Under the pieces are notes generated by a model. It was given only the letters and a program-made list of their open reading frames with translations. It had not been told where the DNA came from and made no database searches. A stretch of DNA of 64,000 nucleotides from Micromonospora phaseoli (GTDB lineage: Bacteria; Actinomycetota; Actinomycetes; Mycobacteriales; Micromonosporaceae): the NCBI RefSeq assembly GCF_900109115.1, contig NZ_FNYV01000008.1, forward strand, positions 241,968-305,967, given 5' to 3'. The translations under genes and the position numbers were made by a program. Positions 61,174 to 64,000 of the stretch are shown piece after piece. The stretch's first letter is position 1; each line of letters starts with the position of its first letter.

Positions 61174-61655
61174 AGTCGCCCCTCCCGGCGCCCCTGCCGC
61201 GTCGCCATCTGCAGCGGTTTGTTGACCACCGTCGTCTGGGTGGTGGGTGGGAAGTCGGGGTGCAGCACCTCGCCGGTCTCCAGCAACTGCTTCGCCTCCC
61301 GCAGTGCGGCGCGGATGGCCTGGTTGGGATCGCGACCCGCGAGTCGCCTGACTCCCTCGGTCACCGGCGACTGAGCGCCGTCACGCAGCCGCACGGCCAG
61401 CTCGACGCCGCGGTCACCCGCGGCGCGGCGGATCTGCACGTCCACGGCATCACCGAGACCGGCCAGTGGCTCCGGAAGTGGCGAGTCCGGGGTCAGCTCG
61501 TCGCGGGCCGGATTCACGGTCAGTACGTGCCACCGCGGCTCGCGCCGCATCAACGGCCCCTGCTTCCAGGGTCCTTGACGACCCGACGGAAGCAGGAGCC
61601 TGCGGAGGGCCAACCCTCCGATCGCAATGGTCGCCGCCTTGATCAACGCCTTCAT
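61170..61655 (-). CDS. Hypothetical protein upstream of ADH
   Basis: A 161-aa protein with a hydrophobic N-terminus (MKALIKAATIAIGGLALRRL) that could be a membrane anchor. A beta-rich region follows (RWHVLTVNPARDELTPDSPL, VDVQIRRAAGDRGVELAVRL) and then a helix with EAKQLLETGEVL and a tail VVNKPLQMATRQGRREG. The layout resembles small SRPBCC-adjacent proteins that travel with this kind of dehydrogenase, but the role is unknown. Its stop overlaps the dehydrogenase start by four bases (GTGA). Confidence 0.7.
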   Translation of the reverse strand: MKALIKAATIAIGGLALRRLLLPSGRQGPWKQGPLMRREPRWHVLTVNPARDELTPDSPLPEPLAGLGDAVDVQIRRAAGDRGVELAVRLRDGAQSPVTEGVRRLAGRDPNQAIRAALREAKQLLETGEVLHPDFPPTTQTTVVNKPLQMATRQGRREGRL

Positions 61656-62146
61656 GTACACCCCCGAGTCGACCCCACCCGTCGCCGCATCTGCTCGACC
61701 GACGGCTCCGTCATGACAAACCTGCCATGTCCCTGCACCGTCACGCTGGAGAATCCGCGCCAGCAAGGGCAGGGGTGCGACCGCCCCCGGCCCGTCGACC
61801 GGCGGGCTGGCGGCCGCCTCGAACAGGGTGAGCAGGGCCGCCCGCGTACGGACCCATGTCGGCGTAGCCGTAGGCGGCACCGGCCATGCCGGGCGCCGGG
61901 TTGGCCACCAGACAGTACGCGGTCAGGCCCTGGTTACAGTTGGCGCGTGACGCTGACCGTCCGTGGCCAGCCGTACACGACTGCCTTCATTCAGTACCCC
62001 CGCGTGAAGATTCCGCCCTACCGCGGCGCCATGACCGCCTGGCAGTCACATTCTTGCAATCCGATCGCCCCCATCTGATGATCCGCGCTACTGGTTCGGT
62101 TGGGAGGAGCCGGTTATCGCGGGTGCCAGTGGGTAGCCCACCGGCC
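61656..62146. other. Stretch with decayed coding traces
   Basis: No intact gene. On the minus strand the phrase YCLVANPAPGMAGAAYGYAD (about 61850-61920), followed in another frame by LLTLFEAAASPPVDGPGAVA, suggests a frameshifted remnant. On the plus strand VTLTVRGQPYTTAFIQYPRV (about 61950-62010) also looks coding but is short and ends at 62078. Together they suggest a degraded region between two live operons. Confidence 0.3.
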
Positions 62147-62830
62147 GTGAACAGGCCAACGGACGACATCGGCAACCGGTCGGACACCAGCCGTGCCACA
62201 GCGTTCAGCGACTCCGTGTTCGCCATCATCATCACGCTGCTCGTGCTGGATCTCCGGGTGCCGGACGTACCGCCCGGTCGCCTGCTGTCGGGGCTGCTGG
62301 AGCAGTGGCCGGGTTACGTCGCCTATCTGGCCTCGTACGCCTACGTGGCCGTCGTCTGGCTGAACCACAAGAGCGCGTTCAATCGCGTCAAGGAGAGTGA
62401 TCGGGGGCTGCACTGGGTGAATTTCTCCGTCCTGTTCACCACCGCGCTGCTGCCGTTCCCGACCGCCGTCGTCTCGGACGCACTTCAGGAGAACGACCAG
62501 CAAGACCAACGCGTGGCCGTCGCCTTCTACGCGCTGATCGGCGCGCTGCTCTGCGCGAGCTGGCTGGCGTTCTTCCACTACCTGGCCCGGCGCAGAGACC
62601 TACTCAAGGAGGAGGTGAGTGAACGGCACTTCCCCGCCGAACGGGTTCGGGCACTCGTCGGGGTCGCCCTCTATGTCGTCGCGGGGCTCATCGGGTACCT
62701 GGTCGCACCACTTGCCGGCCTGGTGATCTTCGTCGTGCTGCCGGTGTTCTACGCCGTCACCAGCGGCGGTCTGTACCAGGCGCCTCTCACTCGCCGGATC
62801 GCGCGTCGCCCTCCGGCATCGGGGAGCTGA
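62147..62830 (+). CDS. TMEM175-family (DUF1211) potassium channel protein
   Basis: A 227-aa membrane protein with six helices. The family filter motif is seen as RATAFSDSVFAIIITLLVLD in helix 1; other features are YVAYLASYAYVAVVWLNHKS and LHWVNFSVLFTTALLPFPTA. Bacterial TMEM175 proteins form tetrameric, weakly K+-selective channels. The start is uncertain: GTG 62147 gives the usual short N-terminus; GTG 62123 is an alternative. A partial second copy of its last helix and tail follows directly. Confidence 0.85.
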   Translation: MNRPTDDIGNRSDTSRATAFSDSVFAIIITLLVLDLRVPDVPPGRLLSGLLEQWPGYVAYLASYAYVAVVWLNHKSAFNRVKESDRGLHWVNFSVLFTTALLPFPTAVVSDALQENDQQDQRVAVAFYALIGALLCASWLAFFHYLARRRDLLKEEVSERHFPAERVRALVGVALYVVAGLIGYLVAPLAGLVIFVVLPVFYAVTSGGLYQAPLTRRIARRPPASGS

Positions 62831-63036
62831 CGGGGGCGGCCGGCTACCTGGTGACACCGCTGATCGGCCTCCCCATCCTCCTCGTCTACGCCGTCACCGG
62901 CGTGGGCCTGTACCAGTTTCGGGTTGCCCGCCGGATCGCCCTCCGCCACCACCCGGCTGCGGGCGGGCGAACCGCCGTTTCACCCCGGCGGGCGCGGGTA
63001 CCCGCCGTAATCCGTTCGGAAGGGGGTCCGAGGTGA
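62831..63036 (+). pseudogene. Partial tandem copy of TMEM175 C-terminus
   Basis: Right after the TMEM175 stop the plus strand reads GYLVTPLIGLPILLVYAVTG then VGLYQFRVARRIALRHHP. This parallels the end of the preceding protein (GYLVAPLAGLVIFVVLPVFY, GGLYQAPLTRRIARRPP). Only the last helix and tail are duplicated, and the frame then runs on to a stop overlapping the DUF2267 start (GTGA). It is a remnant of a second paralogue or of a local duplication. Confidence 0.65.
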
Positions 63037-63440
63037 ACTACACCGAGTTCATCCAGTCCGTGGCAGCACGACCGAAGGTCCCACCGGGGCAGGCGGAACC
63101 AATCACCCGCGCCACCCTCGAGACGTTGGCAGAAAGGATCACAGGCGGCCAGGCGAGGGACCTCGCCTCCCGACTCCCACAGGAACTACGAGGGCTGGTG
63201 GCTAGGCCCACCGAAGATCCGGAACGGTTCGGACTGGCCGAATTCTTCGACCGGGTGCAGTCACGGGCCGGGGTGGAGCGCCAGGTGGCCACCGACGGAG
63301 CACGGGCCGTGCTGGACACCCTTCGTGAGTCGGTCAAAGCGAAGGAGTACGGGGACGTTGTCGACCAGTTGCCGCAGGAGTTCTGGCAGTTGACTGGGCC
63401 GAGGGCGGAACGGCTCCAGACCCGCCGGGTCGGCACCTAG
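63033..63440 (+). CDS. DUF2267 protein
   Basis: A 135-aa helical cytoplasmic protein of the DUF2267 family. Conserved segments are MNYTEFIQSVAARPKVPPGQ, ATLETLAERITGGQARDLAS, RLPQELRGLV and the repeated VVDQLPQEFWQLTG. The family is common in stress-related actinobacterial loci and has no defined function. The start is GTG after a purine-rich GGAAGGGGG. It overlaps the preceding remnant frame by four bases, hinting that an intact upstream gene once coupled to it. Confidence 0.83.
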   Translation: MNYTEFIQSVAARPKVPPGQAEPITRATLETLAERITGGQARDLASRLPQELRGLVARPTEDPERFGLAEFFDRVQSRAGVERQVATDGARAVLDTLRESVKAKEYGDVVDQLPQEFWQLTGPRAERLQTRRVGT

Positions 63441-63443
63441 CTA

Positions 63444-63508
63444 AGCCAGGGCGCCCGCGGACCCCGCCAGAAAGCTTGGGCGTTCGCGGGCGCCGATCTC
63501 GCCTGGCT
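63444..63508. terminator. Nested inverted repeats after DUF2267 gene
   Basis: AGCCAGG (63444-63450) pairs with CCTGGCT (63502-63508), and inside them GGCGCCCGCG (63450-63459) pairs with CGCGGGCGCC (63485-63494). The structure begins four bases after the stop and is the likely terminator. The rest up to 63650 holds no gene I can support. Confidence 0.5.
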
Positions 63509-63650
63509 CCCGAGGCGGCCCGCAGGCTGGTTGAACCCGACGCCACTGACCGCCACCGTCAGCCCGGCGCTCACCGCCTTCCACCGTCGGATCTCCCGAG
63601 CGGACGGCGCCGACCTCGACCGGCGCCGTCTGCCGAAACGGTCGGTGACG

Positions 63651-64000
63651 CTACAACATCTCTAGCGGTTGCGGGCCGGCCGGCGGCGGGAACGCCGTGT
63701 CGAGGGCCGCCACGTCCTCCTCAGTCAGATACAGGTCGCGTGCTTCCGCGTTCTCGCGGGTGTGTTCGGGATTGGACGATCGAGGGATGGCCGCGACCCT
63801 CTCCTGCCGCAACAACCAGGCCAGCGCCACCTGAGCGGGCGTGACCCCGTGCCGGGCGGCGACCTCCGCGATCTGGGGGTGGCCGAGCAGTCGGCCCTGC
63901 TCGATCGGCGAGTACGCCATCACCGGGATCCGGTGCTCGCGTAGCCACGGCAGCAGGTCGTACTCGGGACCGCGGCGGGTGAGGTTGTACAGGATCTGAT
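63651..64000 (-). CDS. Aldo/keto reductase, partial (N-terminus beyond window)
   Basis: The last 115 residues of an aldo/keto reductase; the gene enters from beyond the right edge. LYNLTRRGPEYDLLPWLREH, VMAYSPIEQGRLLGH and GVTPAQVALAWLLRQERVAA are family signatures, and AIPRSSNPEHTRENAEARDL is the NADPH adenosine-phosphate binding segment. The enzyme reduces aldehydes or ketones with NADPH. The catalytic Asp, Tyr and Lys lie outside the window. Confidence 0.9.
   Translation of the reverse strand, partial: QILYNLTRRGPEYDLLPWLREHRIPVMAYSPIEQGRLLGHPQIAEVAARHGVTPAQVALAWLLRQERVAAIPRSSNPEHTRENAEARDLYLTEEDVAALDTAFPPPAGPQPLEML

Noticed and set aside
1..64000. tRNA, rRNA, CRISPR array, phage structural genes, secondary-metabolite core genes
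   Set aside because: I looked for their usual signatures (cloverleaf ends, spaced direct repeats, terminase or capsid proteins, KS/NRPS motifs) and saw none.

Overview
The window is high-GC DNA with strongly GC-biased third codon positions, many GTG starts and actinobacterial families (F420-type enzymes, CBM2/CBM13 secreted glycosidases, DUF1996, TMEM175, DUF2267). It looks like the chromosome of a filamentous actinomycete, most plausibly Micromonosporaceae; that placement is inference from style, not from a marker gene. No rRNA, tRNA or CRISPR array was seen.

Layout. 0.4-9 kb: a TOPRIM primase-like protein, three GNAT acetyltransferases, a small redox operon (deiodinase-like redoxin, TlpA-type lipoprotein thioredoxin, CcdA), an F420-type nitroreductase and a NADAR + hypothetical gene pair, with scraps of IS701-type transposases and a DUF4279 gene. 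9-15 kb: secreted GH10-CBM2 xylanase, secreted beta-helix protein and a 678-aa P-loop/HTH protein. 15-23 kb: a tight four-gene ABC operon (two MacB-like ATPases, two very large FtsX-type permeases). 23-38.7 kb: the main metabolic island. A secreted GH43 exo-galactanase-like enzyme is followed by a long minus-strand operon (DUF2264, sugar-binding lipoprotein, two ABC permeases, DUF624, GH88 unsaturated glucuronyl hydrolase, IolB-like isomerase, KduD dehydrogenase). It is flanked by two paralogous chimeric regulators (DeoR helix-turn-helix plus LacI-type sensor), one of which overlaps a divergent heparinase II/III-like gene. The divergent promoter contains a run of 27 G.

How the island could work: secreted enzymes trim a uronate-containing plant polymer (arabinogalactan is a good candidate because of the GH43_24-like enzyme, the CBM42-GH43 enzyme and the DUF2264 protein). 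The ABC system imports oligosaccharides, the heparinase-like and GH88 enzymes release unsaturated uronate, and the IolB-like protein and KduD convert it to 2-keto-3-deoxygluconate. An IolB homologue occupies the slot normally filled by KduI.

38.7-46.7 kb: DUF305 lipoprotein, DUF1996 secreted protein, CBM42-GH43, an MFS transporter, a ThuA protein abutting a broken amidohydrolase, GH5-CBM13 and a GH43 scrap. Two glycosidase promoters share a GACATC-N4-GATGTC operator-like palindrome. 46.7-57 kb: a hypothetical-rich, partly decayed stretch (Sel1 and HEAT repeat proteins, phosphotransferase, MerR + alpha/beta hydrolase, IS3 remnants). 57-64 kb: membrane and stress-type genes (K+ channel, DUF1345, MscS, formaldehyde-dehydrogenase-like ADH, TMEM175, DUF2267) and an aldo/keto reductase cut by the window end.
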